A stretch of DNA of 30,052 nt from JBBIKU01 sp037445245 (GCA_037445245.1 JBBIKU010000007.1:1-30052); one strand, 5' to 3'. Shown: positions 1-7,905, counted from the first letter of the stretch. Notes: generated from the letters alone by a model not told the origin. Program-made: numbers and translations.

Positions 1-293
1 TCGACCGGCATCATGTAACCCATCAGCCACACATCCAGGCGCAGGTCATCCGCCAAGCCCCGCAGTAGGGTCATCGGGACGTGGGTGTGAGCATTGACCA
101 GCCCCGGCATGAGGATTTTGCCCTCACAATCGATGGTATTCTCTGCTTGACAGGATTTTTTGATCAACTCTTCAGGACCGACGGCAACGATTTGGTCTGC
201 ACTGACCGCAACCGCCCCTGATTTGAATTGCTGCAGACCTTCGTCCATCGTCAACAGGTGTGCATTGATCAACAGCGTGTCAACGGTTTGCAT
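1..293 (-). CDS. amidohydrolase, SAH/MTA deaminase-like (5' part only)
   Basis: Read on the minus strand from ATG at 293, this gives 97 residues before the window edge cuts off the rest of the gene. It starts MQTVDTLLINAHLLTMD and reaches a metal-binding His-Thr-His at residues 69-71 within the context MPGLVNAHTHVPMTLLRGLADD. That pattern is the N-terminal composite domain and first metal motif of cyclic amidohydrolases. The TLLRG-x-ADD-x-x-L-x-x-W stretch is typical of the S-adenosylhomocysteine / 5'-methylthioadenosine deaminase and chlorohydrolase-like branch, which deaminates adenine-containing by-products of SAM metabolism. A purine-rich ribosome binding site (AGAGAGG) lies about five bases upstream. 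It sits 43 bp downstream of cinA on the same strand. The exact substrate cannot be fixed because the catalytic half is missing. Confidence 0.8.
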   Translation of the reverse strand, partial: MQTVDTLLINAHLLTMDEGLQQFKSGAVAVSADQIVAVGPEELIKKSCQAENTIDCEGKILMPGLVNAHTHVPMTLLRGLADDLRLDVWLMGYMMPV

Positions 294-336
294 GAAAGCC
301 TCTCTTCCGGGTAGGGTGACGACAATCCCTCAATGA

Positions 337-1485
337 TCATGATAGACACCGGCGCAAGAAATCCAATGCCAGATTATTTGCCCAAGCGATCACCAGGGAT
401 GCAGGACCGCCGTAGCTGCGGGTGGTTTCTTTTACGTCATCGGGTGTGACAAGCACCAGATGAATGGTTTGTTTCAGCGTTTCCGGCTCCAAGCCGACGC
501 CCAGGGCATACTCCGCATTGAGCCGTGAGCGCAATTCCTGCACATGCTGACGGAGTGAGGCAGGATCGCACAGGCGGTCGTAGACTTCGCTGCCGACGAA
601 AACACCGGTTTCGCGCTTGAATCGTTCAGTCAGTGTGCCGTTCAAGCCGCATTCGACCACAGCAAGTTTCTCGTTGTTGGCAACCAGACGGGTGGCGATG
701 ATACCCTCTAGCGTTTCGCCGTCGCTGCCGTAGAGGTGTTCGCCAAGCCGCTTTTTCACCTCATCGGCGACTCTGGCGATCATACGGTCGGCTTCTTCCT
801 CGGAGTCGGCTTTGGCGGTGATGCGGATGTCGATTTGACCGGCGTGCGCCGAGAGACCGACGGTGGGATTGGTGCCGGCTTCTAGGTCGCTGATGTATTC
901 GTCGATGACCGATTCGCCCGCTCCGGCGGCATGGAACAGGCGAGACTTGATCACGCCGCGCAGGGCGTACTTTTCCTTCAAATAAGGCAAAACGGCGTGT
1001 TCCAACAAATGCTCCATCTCGCGCGGCACCCCCGGCAGGCAAATGACGACCTTGTCGTCGCGCTCGATGCGAAAAGCCGGGGCGGTGCCGACCTGATTGC
1101 GAATGGCAACCGCGCCCTTTGGCAGTTATGCCTGACGGCGATTATTGCGGGTTGCTTTCCTTCCGTAGCGCTGAAAACGTTCCTGAATATCTTGCCAAAG
1201 CTCGGGATGAAACTGGGTCTCGAGGTTGAAAGCGAGCGCGGCGCCCTGCCGGGTGGCGTCATCGACGGTGGGACCCAAGCCGCCGGTGGTGATGACGATG
1301 TCGGCGCGCTCGAGGGCATCCCGGATCACCTTGGCGATGCGGGCAGGGTTGTCGCCGACGATGGTGGCGCGGAAAAGATCGACGCCGTTATTGCGCAGCA
1401 GGTGCGCCAAATAACGGGTATTGGTGTCCTGGGTTTCTCCCAGCAACAATTCAGTGCCGATGGCAATAATTTCAGCAATGGGCAT
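337..1485 (-). pseudogene. cinA: CinA-like protein interrupted by an in-frame TAA
   Basis: Two same-frame open stretches make up one CinA. The first (1485-1126, 119 aa) is the N-terminal molybdopterin-binding-like domain, with MPIAEIIAIGTELLLGE and TTGGLGPTVDDATR. The second runs from about 1125 to 337. The segment between them, including the conserved GTAPAF and CLPGVPREMEHL, reads in the same frame, so only the TAA at 1126-1128 (codon 120) breaks the gene. Homologues usually have an aromatic residue, most often Tyr, after NNRRQA, so one base change (TAC/TAT to TAA) explains it. The C-terminal nicotinamide-nucleotide amidase domain also looks degenerate: the usual ESCTGG catalytic-Ser motif reads ECGLNG, and SGIAGP is replaced by GVGLEP. 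Amidase activity is therefore doubtful even if the full protein is made. A true nonsense mutation, an assembly error, or two separate proteins (337-1029 could restart at an internal ATG) all remain possible. Confidence 0.82.
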
Positions 1486-1536
1486 GAACTATGACTGTCC
1501 TTCCCACGAAATTTTTATGTCTCGCGGATTGGGTTT

Positions 1537-1564
1537 AGTTTAGCATGAAATGACTATAAGTCAA
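1537..1564 (-). promoter_or_regulatory. promoter of cinA, with overlapping palindrome
   Basis: On the minus strand a TTGACT -35 (1559-1564) is followed after 16 bp by a TAAACT -10 (1537-1542), about 50 bp before the cinA start. A perfect inverted repeat, TGACT-ATA-AGTCA (1551-1563), overlaps the -35 and could be an operator. Its binding protein is unknown. Confidence 0.5.
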
Positions 1565-1596
1565 CTTTGTGCGTACAGACCGGATCGGCTTCTTTT

Positions 1597-1605
1597 TGGT
1601 ACAAT
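1597..1605 (+). promoter_or_regulatory. extended -10 element of yraN-miaA
   Basis: TGGTACAAT (1597-1605) matches an extended -10 (TGn plus TACAAT), 38 bp before the yraN start codon. No good -35 is visible at the expected distance. Confidence 0.45.
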
Positions 1606-1643
1606 CGATTCGAAACCCCTTATTTTCAAGCGGAGGGTTGATC

Positions 1644-2006
1644 ATGGCGAGTCGGCAATCGATCGGGCGATGGGGAGAGAAATTGGCGTCGGAGCATCTG
1701 AAACGGAACGGCTATGAGGTGTTGGAGGCGAACGCGCGCACACCTCACGGCGAGATTGACCTGGTCGCTCGCCATGGGGAGGTGATAGTCTTTGTGGAAG
1801 TGAAAACCCGCCGGAACGATGGTTTTGGAATGCCGGAAGAAGCCATTACCCCTCAAAAACGGGAACATTTATTGAATGCGGCGCAGGCTTACCTCCAATT
1901 ACACCCGGAAGTGGAGGGCGATTGGCGGGTGGACGTGATTGCCATTCGCTGCCTCCCTGGTGAAGCACAGCCACAGATCACCTGGTACGAAAATGCGATT
2001 GGCTGA
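1644..2006 (+). CDS. yraN: YraN/UPF0102 family endonuclease-like protein
   Basis: A 120-aa protein, normal length for the UPF0102 family. It has the restriction-endonuclease-like fold signature GEIDLVARHGEVIVFVEVKTR (about residues 35-55), where the E-x-D...E-V-K residues correspond to the predicted nuclease active site. The N-terminal G-x-x-GE-x-x-A-x-x-x-L helix is also present. The start was placed at ATG 1644 because a good GGAGG lies at 1632-1636; an upstream in-frame start at 1569 has no such site and overlaps the promoter. The miaA gene begins inside the last codons (14-bp overlap), so the two are translationally coupled. The biological role of YraN is not established, although family members are often found near rnhB, trmD or DNA-repair genes. 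Confidence 0.9.
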   Translation: MASRQSIGRWGEKLASEHLKRNGYEVLEANARTPHGEIDLVARHGEVIVFVEVKTRRNDGFGMPEEAITPQKREHLLNAAQAYLQLHPEVEGDWRVDVIAIRCLPGEAQPQITWYENAIG

Positions 2007-2949
2007 GATACGCCACCCGCTGCTACTGGTCATCGGTGCAACCGCGGTGGGCAAGACCGAAGTATCGATCGCGCTTGCCAAACGGCTGGGCGGCGAGATT
2101 ATTTCGGCAGATTCGCGCCTCTTGTATCGCGGCATGGATATAGGGACTGCCAAACCAACCCCTTCCGAGCGCGGCAATGTCCCTCATCACCTGATCGATG
2201 TCGCCGAGCCGGATGAGGTATGGAGCCTGGCGCTCTTTCAACGGGCGGCGCGCCAGTGCATTGCCGCCATTCACGCCCGGGCGCGGCTGCCGATCATGGT
2301 TGGTGGGACAGGTCAGTTTGTCCGGGCGGTGATGGAGGGCTGGCAGCCGCCGGCGCAGCAACCTGATGCCCGCATGCGGGAGGTTCTGACACGCTGGGCG
2401 GATGATATCGGCGCGGACGGTTTGCACCGCCGACTGGCTGTGCTCGATCCGCAATCAGCGGAAGCGATTGACGCCCGCAACCTGCGCCGCACCGTGCGCG
2501 CCCTGGAGGTGATCTTTCACAGCGGACGCCGGCTTTCCAGCCAGCGACGTCGGGCTGGCTCACCCTATAGCCTGCTGAAAATTGGTCTGCGCCGCCCCCG
2601 CAGCGAATTGTACGCCCGCATCGACGCCCGCATCGACGCTATGCTAGCAGCCGGATTTATCGATGAGGTTACAGGGTTGCTGGAAACTGGTTACACTGCG
2701 GATTTGCCGACCCTGTCAGCGATCGGTTATGGCGAGATGGTGGCGTACCTGCAGGGTAGAATGTCGCTGGAAGAGGCGCTGCGTCAGATTAAACGACGCA
2801 CGCGCAGCTTTGTACGGCGGCAGGCGAACTGGTTCAAAGAGTCCGATCCATCCATTCACTGGTTTGACGCCGTCGCGCTGGATGTGGTGGACAAGATCGA
2901 AGCGTTGATTCACAGCGGAGAGGGCTGGCTGCCCGCTACAGAATTTTGA
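1993..2949 (+). CDS. miaA: tRNA dimethylallyltransferase
   Basis: A 318-aa enzyme that transfers a dimethylallyl group from DMAPP to N6 of A37 in tRNAs reading UNN codons. The P-loop GATAVGKT is at about residues 14-21, followed by the family motif SADSRLLYRGMDIGTAKP. The substrate-binding motif GGTGQFVRA and the C-terminal RTRSFVRRQANWF, which aligns with the family RQ-x-x-W segment, are all present. The start was set at ATG 1993 (MRLAEIRHP), just before the end of yraN; a start at 1939 would add 18 unconserved residues overlapping yraN. The gene ends 17 bp from the convergent ftsH, with no obvious terminator between them. Its prenyl donor could be supplied by the type 2 IPP isomerase encoded at about 19.5 kb. 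Confidence 0.95.
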   Translation: MRLAEIRHPLLLVIGATAVGKTEVSIALAKRLGGEIISADSRLLYRGMDIGTAKPTPSERGNVPHHLIDVAEPDEVWSLALFQRAARQCIAAIHARARLPIMVGGTGQFVRAVMEGWQPPAQQPDARMREVLTRWADDIGADGLHRRLAVLDPQSAEAIDARNLRRTVRALEVIFHSGRRLSSQRRRAGSPYSLLKIGLRRPRSELYARIDARIDAMLAAGFIDEVTGLLETGYTADLPTLSAIGYGEMVAYLQGRMSLEEALRQIKRRTRSFVRRQANWFKESDPSIHWFDAVALDVVDKIEALIHSGEGWLPATEF

Positions 2950-2966
2950 AGCGGAAGGGGTGTCGA

Positions 2967-4805
2967 TCAGCCGTTTATTAGTACCGGCGTGCCGCTTCTC
3001 TTGGGCACCGGGTGAGGGAAGATCTCTTCAAATTCCTCGCGGGAGATCGTCTCAACCTCGAGCAAACGCGAGGCAACTTCATCCAGTTTGTCGCGATACT
3101 GCTTGAGGATCTCTTTCGCTTTTTCGTGCGCCTGATTGACCAACGAGCGCACTTGCTGATCGATTTGTTGGGCGACCGCTTCGGAATAGTCCCGTTGTTC
3201 TGAAATCTCACGCCCGAGGAAGATTAATTCTTCTTTTTGCCCGAACACCATTGGTCCCATGTCTTCGCTCATGCCCAAACGGGTGACCATCATCCGCGCC
3301 ATTTTGGTAACCCGCTCAATATCGTTGGAAGCCCCTGAGGTGATGTCATCGAAGACCAGTTCCTCGGCGGCGCGCCCGCCCAGCAGCCCGATCATTTCAG
3401 CTACCAACTTCTTGCGCGACATCAGCGTGCGATCGTCCTGCGGCAGCGCAAGCGTGTAGCCGCCTGCCATGCCGCGGGCAATGATGGATACTTTTTGCAC
3501 CGGGTCGGCTTCGGGGAGCGTGTTCATCACCACGGCGTGACCGGCTTCGTGGTAGGCGACGATGCGTTTCTCTTCCTCGCTGATCAGGCGGCTTTTGCGT
3601 TCAGGACCGGCGATGACGCGTTCGATGGCTTCCTCGAATTCTGGCTGGGTGATGACCTGCTTGTTGCGCCGTGCTGCCAGGATGGCTGCCTCGTTGACCA
3701 GGTTTTCGATGTCGGCGCCGACGAAGCCTGGAGTTGCCCGGGCAATCAGTGATAAATCGACGCCTGGATTGATGGGCTTGCCCTTGATGTGCACTTTGAG
3801 GATTGCTTCCCTGCCGCGCACATCGGGGCGATCGAGCACCACCCGCCGGTCGAACCGTCCCGGGCGGAGCAAGGCAGGGTCGAGAATGTCAGGTCGGTTG
3901 GTGGCTGCCATGATGATGACGTTGGTGTCGGTATCAAACCCGTCCATTTCTACCAGCATCTGGTTGAGGGTTTGTTCGCGTTCGTCGTGGCTGCCGCCCA
4001 ATCCGGCGCCGCGCTGGCGCCCGACTGCGTCGATTTCGTCTACGAAGATGATGCAGGGCGACTGGCGTTTTGCCTGCTCGAACAGGTCGCGAACGCGCGA
4101 GGCGCCGACGCCAACGAACATTTCGACGAATTCTGAACCGGAGATCGAGAAGAACGGCACGCCTGCCTCACCCGAGACGGCTTTTGCCAGCAGGGTTTTG
4201 CCGGTACCAGGAGGACCCACCAGCAGCACGCCCTTGGGAATGCGAGCGCCGAGCGCAATGAATTTTTGGGGTTCCCGCAAAAACTCCACCACCTCTTGCA
4301 GCTCTTCTTTGGATTCTTCTATCCCAGCTACATCTTGAAAGGTTACGGTTGGTTGGTCGCCGCTGAACATGCGGGCGCGTGATTTGCTGCCCTGTGCCTG
4401 CCGGAAGATGAAGAAGAATGCACCACCCAGGATAAGAAATGGCAGAATATACCCGAGCGCGGTCAATACGCCCAACCACGGGCTGGGAGGCTTGATCTCG
4501 ATCTTGACCCGATCAGGGGACAGCTCTTCGGCGGTGACGCCCAGTTGCAGCAATTGCTCTACCAAGGAGGCGGAGGGTTCTTTGTTAGAAGTTGAGGTGC
4601 GCGTGCCATCGGCGAAGGTGATGCGCAGGCGGTTCTCGTCTTCCACGATGCGGGCAATTTCGCCCTGTTTAATGGCGGCGGCAACCTCGTTGATCGTGAG
4701 CATTTCTTGCGATGCTCTCGAATCGCTGAAGTTGTAGATCAGCATGGCGATGATGGCTATGAACAAAAGGATATAAATCACATAGGATGGATTACGTGAA
4801 CTCAC
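2967..4805 (-). CDS. ftsH: ATP-dependent zinc metalloprotease FtsH
   Basis: A membrane-anchored AAA+ protease that extracts and degrades membrane and regulatory proteins. With the chosen start it is 612 aa. There are two transmembrane segments (about residues 9-25 and 113-135) flanking a small extracytoplasmic domain. The AAA module has Walker A GPPGTGKT (197-204), Walker B IIFVDEID (252-259), the FVGVGASRVRDLF pore loop region and the arginine-finger region RPGRFDRR. The protease domain has the zinc motif HEAGH (419-423), with the third ligand Asp in GASNDIE (about 495). The start is GTG at 4805, because GGAGG (4811-4815) lies five bases before it; a longer GTG start at 4838 would place this ribosome binding site inside the coding sequence. 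Complete and canonical. Confidence 0.96.
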   Translation of the reverse strand: MSSRNPSYVIYILLFIAIIAMLIYNFSDSRASQEMLTINEVAAAIKQGEIARIVEDENRLRITFADGTRTSTSNKEPSASLVEQLLQLGVTAEELSPDRVKIEIKPPSPWLGVLTALGYILPFLILGGAFFFIFRQAQGSKSRARMFSGDQPTVTFQDVAGIEESKEELQEVVEFLREPQKFIALGARIPKGVLLVGPPGTGKTLLAKAVSGEAGVPFFSISGSEFVEMFVGVGASRVRDLFEQAKRQSPCIIFVDEIDAVGRQRGAGLGGSHDEREQTLNQMLVEMDGFDTDTNVIIMAATNRPDILDPALLRPGRFDRRVVLDRPDVRGREAILKVHIKGKPINPGVDLSLIARATPGFVGADIENLVNEAAILAARRNKQVITQPEFEEAIERVIAGPERKSRLISEEEKRIVAYHEAGHAVVMNTLPEADPVQKVSIIARGMAGGYTLALPQDDRTLMSRKKLVAEMIGLLGGRAAEELVFDDITSGASNDIERVTKMARMMVTRLGMSEDMGPMVFGQKEELIFLGREISEQRDYSEAVAQQIDQQVRSLVNQAHEKAKEILKQYRDKLDEVASRLLEVETISREEFEEIFPHPVPKRSGTPVLING

Positions 4806-4810
4806 AAATT

Positions 4811-4815
4811 CCTCC
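4811..4815 (-). promoter_or_regulatory. ribosome binding site deciding the ftsH start
   Basis: GGAGG on the minus strand, five bases before GTG 4805-4803. It supports the shorter FtsH start over the in-frame GTG at 4838. Confidence 0.7.
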
Positions 4816-4850
4816 AGCACCTGTGCTTTTACTAACACAGGATTACAAAA

Positions 4851-4859
4851 ATTATACCA
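4851..4859 (-). promoter_or_regulatory. extended -10 element of ftsH
   Basis: TGGTATAAT on the minus strand: TATAAT at 4851-4856 with TG at 4858-4859. It lies 45 bp before the chosen GTG start. A -35 is not convincing (TAGCTT at 17 bp, or TTGAAG at 14 bp), as expected for an extended -10 promoter. Confidence 0.55.
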
Positions 4860-4963
4860 ATCTAAACCGCTTCAAGCTAGAGGGTGGACGGCGTTTGCCA
4901 GCTATATTAACCAATTTCTTATACAGGTTGTTGGGGTGATATTATTCCCAGAAATCGCTTCAA

Positions 4964-6172
4964 TCAATGTGTTGGGCTTCGACCGAGCGTGCAAATTGCC
5001 TGTTGAATGTGATTGCGGTCGTGGGTAGCAATAAAACAGACCATCTCGTGCAGGGTGGTGCGTCCAAATATGGCATGACGCGCTGTCCGCTGCCATTCAT
5101 TCAGCGGAATCGTTTTTAGGACCTCCAGAAGTTGAGTGCGGGCGGCGGTAAATTGTTGCAGTGCAGTTTTTCCATCTTGCAGATAGTAAACGCGTTCCTC
5201 TGCCCAGCGGTCGGTGTCCACCCCTGGCAGGAACGGGTTTTCCTGACGGGTGATGGTTTCAATGCGTGGCAGGTAAACTTCGCTGTCCACGTCTCGCAGA
5301 TGGCATAGAATTTCGGCAAAGGACCACTCGCCGGCTTGCCGCCGTTGCTTCCAGTCCTGATCTTTCAATTCCCGGCTGAATGTGTCCAGTGCGGCGGGAG
5401 TGGCAGCCAGCACCGCCAGCAACGCTTCAGGGGTTTCGAAAGGCTGCCGGATGTTTTCTGCGGAGAGATTTTGCAGCCAGGGAAGCGCCTGTTCAATTGT
5501 GCCGGCTGCGCTGAGGGGATGAGCGTCTTCTGGAAGCATCTCATGATCCTCTTTCAGCCAGAAAACCGGAATCCCCAGTTTGCTTGCCGGGATGATATCA
5601 TCCTCCAGACTGTTGCCGATCATCACTGCCAGGTGCGGCAGCCATCCCAGTTGCGCCAGGATCTCGGTATAGTATGCCGGTTGCGGTTTTGCAAAGTGAA
5701 AAGTTTCGTAGCTGCTGACCAGATCGAAGGGATAGTGCGAGATCGGCAACTCAGCCCAATCCAGGCGTTGCAGCGTGGCGGTGAGCGGGAAGAGCGGATT
5801 GGTCGCCACTACAACCTTGTGGCTATTCTCGAAGCCGTATTCAACCAGGCGTTTGGCGGCAGGTCGGGCAGCGGTGACCGATTTCAGGGTGGGGAAGACC
5901 TGCTCGTAAAAATTTTGCACGCTGTCCCAAACATCCGCCTTGTCAATACCGATACCCGGATAAAATGAATGGTCAAACACCTCTTCGAGAGTCAGGGCTG
6001 GGGTATCTTTGGCAGTCATGGCTTGCGTGGCAATCATGATCTGTCGTCGAATCAGGTCGGAGGATGCTTGTTCGATATGATTGCCTAGCACCTTGAGATA
6101 GACGCTGACAAACACATTGACATCGTTTTCTAACAGGGTGTTATCCAGATCGAGCAGCAAAATCAACGGCAT
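4964..6172 (-). CDS. HAD hydrolase-DinB fusion protein
   Basis: A 402-aa protein with two domains. Residues 1 to about 225 are a HAD-superfamily hydrolase: nucleophile motif DLDNTLL (Asp8, Asp10), motif II Thr124 in ATNPLF, motif III Lys162 in FAKPQPAYY, and motif IV GNSLEDDI (Asp191/192). The helical cap resembles phosphoglycolate-phosphatase-like enzymes. Residues about 245-402 form a DinB/YfiT-like four-helix bundle, with GEWSFAEILCHLRD and ATHDRNHIQQ supplying the three candidate metal-binding His (291, 384, 388). DinB-fold proteins often act as thiol-dependent transferases with bacillithiol or mycothiol, but no substrate can be named here. The start was set at ATG 6172, nine bases after GAGGG; ATG 6181 directly abuts that site. 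The gene starts six bases after the end of the upstream Cys-rich gene, so the two are probably co-transcribed. Confidence 0.87.
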   Translation of the reverse strand: MPLILLLDLDNTLLENDVNVFVSVYLKVLGNHIEQASSDLIRRQIMIATQAMTAKDTPALTLEEVFDHSFYPGIGIDKADVWDSVQNFYEQVFPTLKSVTAARPAAKRLVEYGFENSHKVVVATNPLFPLTATLQRLDWAELPISHYPFDLVSSYETFHFAKPQPAYYTEILAQLGWLPHLAVMIGNSLEDDIIPASKLGIPVFWLKEDHEMLPEDAHPLSAAGTIEQALPWLQNLSAENIRQPFETPEALLAVLAATPAALDTFSRELKDQDWKQRRQAGEWSFAEILCHLRDVDSEVYLPRIETITRQENPFLPGVDTDRWAEERVYYLQDGKTALQQFTAARTQLLEVLKTIPLNEWQRTARHAIFGRTTLHEMVCFIATHDRNHIQQAICTLGRSPTH

Positions 6173-6177
6173 AATAT

Positions 6178-6504
6178 TCATCCCTCGAAGATGGATGGCA
6201 ATGGATGACACTTCCCGCAACCAATTTCCGGTTCGGCGACATCTTTGCCAGAGAGCGTACAATAGGCTTTCACTTTCACCAGGCGTTTCAATCCCAGCAA
6301 AACGCGCCCGACCTCTGCCTGTAAGATCATGTTCTTGCAGGCGTTGGCGCGCACGATGTTGGGGACGGGGCAGGTTTTACACAGATCGCGCCTCCAGTGG
6401 TTGGGTGGCGGCGCATCGCCAATCAACCGGCATTCTTCCCGGTTTCTACCACGATGGTAATCACCATAAAAATATGGGCATTCAGAACCTGCGGGCGTAC
6501 GCAT
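6178..6504 (-). CDS. conserved Cys-rich small protein, function unknown
   Basis: A 108-aa protein with eight Cys (residues 9, 25, 42, 45, 56, 82, 96, 99), including two CxxC pairs: LCKTC (42-45) and GCGKC (96-99). The first half (CPYFYGDYHRGR, EECRLI, DLCKTCPVPNIVRANAC) looks like a metal or Fe-S binding module. The second half is a short beta-rich segment ending EPEIGCGKCHPLPSIF. There is no signal peptide or membrane segment. ATG 6504 was chosen; a TTG at 6516 is also in frame. It lies 66 bp after efp and immediately before the HAD-DinB gene, so it is probably in one transcript with them. I do not recognise a named family. The regular Cys spacing and its place in a tight operon argue that it is real. 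Confidence 0.72.
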   Translation of the reverse strand: MRTPAGSECPYFYGDYHRGRNREECRLIGDAPPPNHWRRDLCKTCPVPNIVRANACKNMILQAEVGRVLLGLKRLVKVKAYCTLSGKDVAEPEIGCGKCHPLPSIFEG

Positions 6505-6570
6505 GGCTGCACACAACCTTTATGTGATGGTGAAAGTGTGAGATTCGGATGCTGGTTCGTCGGTTGAAGC

Positions 6571-7134
6571 TCAATCGGTAACTCGGGTGACGTAGCTACC
6601 GTTGCGCGTATCGATGCGGATGACGTCGCCAACACTGACAAAATTGGGGACGTCAACCTCCTGCCCGGTTTCGAGCCTGACTTTCTTGGTGATGCTGGTG
6701 GCTGTGTCGCCGCGGACGGCGGCTTCTGCCTCGACCACCTCAAGGTCAACCGCGGTGGGGAGTTCCACATCCAGCGGTTCGTTGCCGTACAGGGTTAGTT
6801 TGGCTTCCAATCCTTCTTTTAAAAACCCTACCGCGTCGCCGATCATTTCCTTATGGAGGGCGGTCTGATCGTATGTCTCGGTGTCCATGAAATAATACAG
6901 CTCGCCATCGTTATACAGATATTGGACGTTGTGATAATCCAATCTGACATCCTGAACCCGGTCTCCCGAAGTGAATGTCTTTTCAAGGGTGGTGCCGGTG
7001 CGCAGATTGCGCGCTTTGATGCGGATGGTGGCGTTTCCCCGGCCGGTTTTGTTGTGGTGGTAATCTAGCACCTTGAAGAGGTTGTTATCGAGTTCGAAGG
7101 TGACCCCTTTGCGTAAATCGTTGACATCGATCAT
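6571..7134 (-). CDS. efp: translation elongation factor P
   Basis: A 187-aa protein, normal length, with three OB-like beta domains: KOW-like domain about 1-62, OB domain about 65-125, C-terminal domain about 130-187. EF-P binds between the P and E sites and relieves ribosome stalling at polyproline stretches. The loop that reaches the peptidyl-transferase centre reads YHHNKTGRGNA, placing Arg32 at the tip where many EF-Ps have a modifiable Lys (KPGKG), and Thr in place of the usual Pro. The C-terminal signature VDVPNFVSVGDVIRIDTRNGSYVTR is typical. AGGA lies eight bases before the ATG. A good promoter lies just upstream (7175-7203). Confidence 0.96.
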   Translation of the reverse strand: MIDVNDLRKGVTFELDNNLFKVLDYHHNKTGRGNATIRIKARNLRTGTTLEKTFTSGDRVQDVRLDYHNVQYLYNDGELYYFMDTETYDQTALHKEMIGDAVGFLKEGLEAKLTLYGNEPLDVELPTAVDLEVVEAEAAVRGDTATSITKKVRLETGQEVDVPNFVSVGDVIRIDTRNGSYVTRVTD

Positions 7135-7174
7135 GGATTGTTTCCTGCCTCATTATTAAAATTCGTTGCGGGTG

Positions 7175-7203
7175 ATTATAGCCCAGCCCGGTGCGGCTGA
7201 CAA
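7175..7203 (-). promoter_or_regulatory. promoter of efp operon
   Basis: On the minus strand, a TTGTCA -35 (7198-7203), a 17-bp spacer and a TATAAT -10 (7175-7180). It is 41 bp before the efp start and would drive efp, the Cys-rich gene and the HAD-DinB gene. Confidence 0.65.
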
Positions 7204-7341
7204 GCAATAAGCGCTGAAATCACAGCTGAACGTTGCAGCCGATCTTGCCGGCAACGAACCAATGCCTGTTCAATGTCCATCGAAACGCAAAGGAGCTGCC
7301 CTGAATCGACAGTTCCTGCCTAGAAGGGTCTTGGCGATCGA

Positions 7342-7905
7342 TCAACCCAGTTTTGGCTCGATCAACCCGTAGCTGCCGTCACGGCGGCGGTAGAGAACGT
7401 TAATGGCGCTGGTGTTGGCGTTATAGAAGATGAAGAAATTCTCGTGACCCAGCAGGGTCATTTGTTCGATGGCTTCCGCTTCGTCCATCGGGGTCAAAGT
7501 GAAATCTTTGCGGCGGGCGATCACCGGCGCGGTTTCCTCCTCTTCGATCTCACTGGTTGCCGCCACAACCTCTGCCGCGCTGACGCCGTCGCCTCTGCCG
7601 CGCTGGCGTTTTCCTTTATAGCGTTCAATTTGGCGTTGCATTTTATCCAGTGCGGCATCGATGGCGGCGAAGATGTCGTCGGCGCGTTCCTCAGCCCGTA
7701 AGATGAACCCTCTGCCGCGTATGGTGATCTGGGCTACCTGCCGGTCAGAGGCGCTGCGAGCAGATTTCACGTGCGCCAGGTCGACGCGTGTTTCTTCAAT
7801 ATTGTTTAAGAATCGGTCGAGTTTGGAGACCTTTTTTTCAACATAGTCGCGGATGCGCTCGGTTATTTCTATATTCCGACCGTACAACTCGATGCTTAGA
7901 GCCAT
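7342..7905 (-). CDS. hpf: ribosome hibernation promoting factor, long form
   Basis: A 187-aa long-type HPF that drives 70S dimerisation (100S ribosomes) in stationary phase. The N-terminal S30AE/YfiA domain (about 1-100, SIELYGRNIEITERIRDYVEKKVSKL) occupies the decoding region of the small subunit. A charged linker (about 100-130, rich in Arg then Glu) leads to the C-terminal dimerisation domain (about 132-187, RRKDFTLTPMDEAEAIEQMTLLGHENFFIFYNA...YGLIEPKLG). AAAGGAGG lies seven bases before the ATG. comF ends 63 bp upstream. A TATACT at 7961-7966 might be a -10, but without a matching -35, so hpf may be read from its own weak promoter or from the pilus operon. Confidence 0.95.
   Translation of the reverse strand: MALSIELYGRNIEITERIRDYVEKKVSKLDRFLNNIEETRVDLAHVKSARSASDRQVAQITIRGRGFILRAEERADDIFAAIDAALDKMQRQIERYKGKRQRGRGDGVSAAEVVAATSEIEEEETAPVIARRKDFTLTPMDEAEAIEQMTLLGHENFFIFYNANTSAINVLYRRRDGSYGLIEPKLG

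Noticed and set aside
931..1494. 187-aa open frame antisense to cinA
   Set aside because: It mirrors the cinA coding strand, has no ribosome binding site or known domain, and its composition fits a shadow frame. It stays open because of high GC codon use.
2950..2966. Terminator between convergent miaA and ftsH
   Set aside because: Only 17 bases with no inverted repeat.
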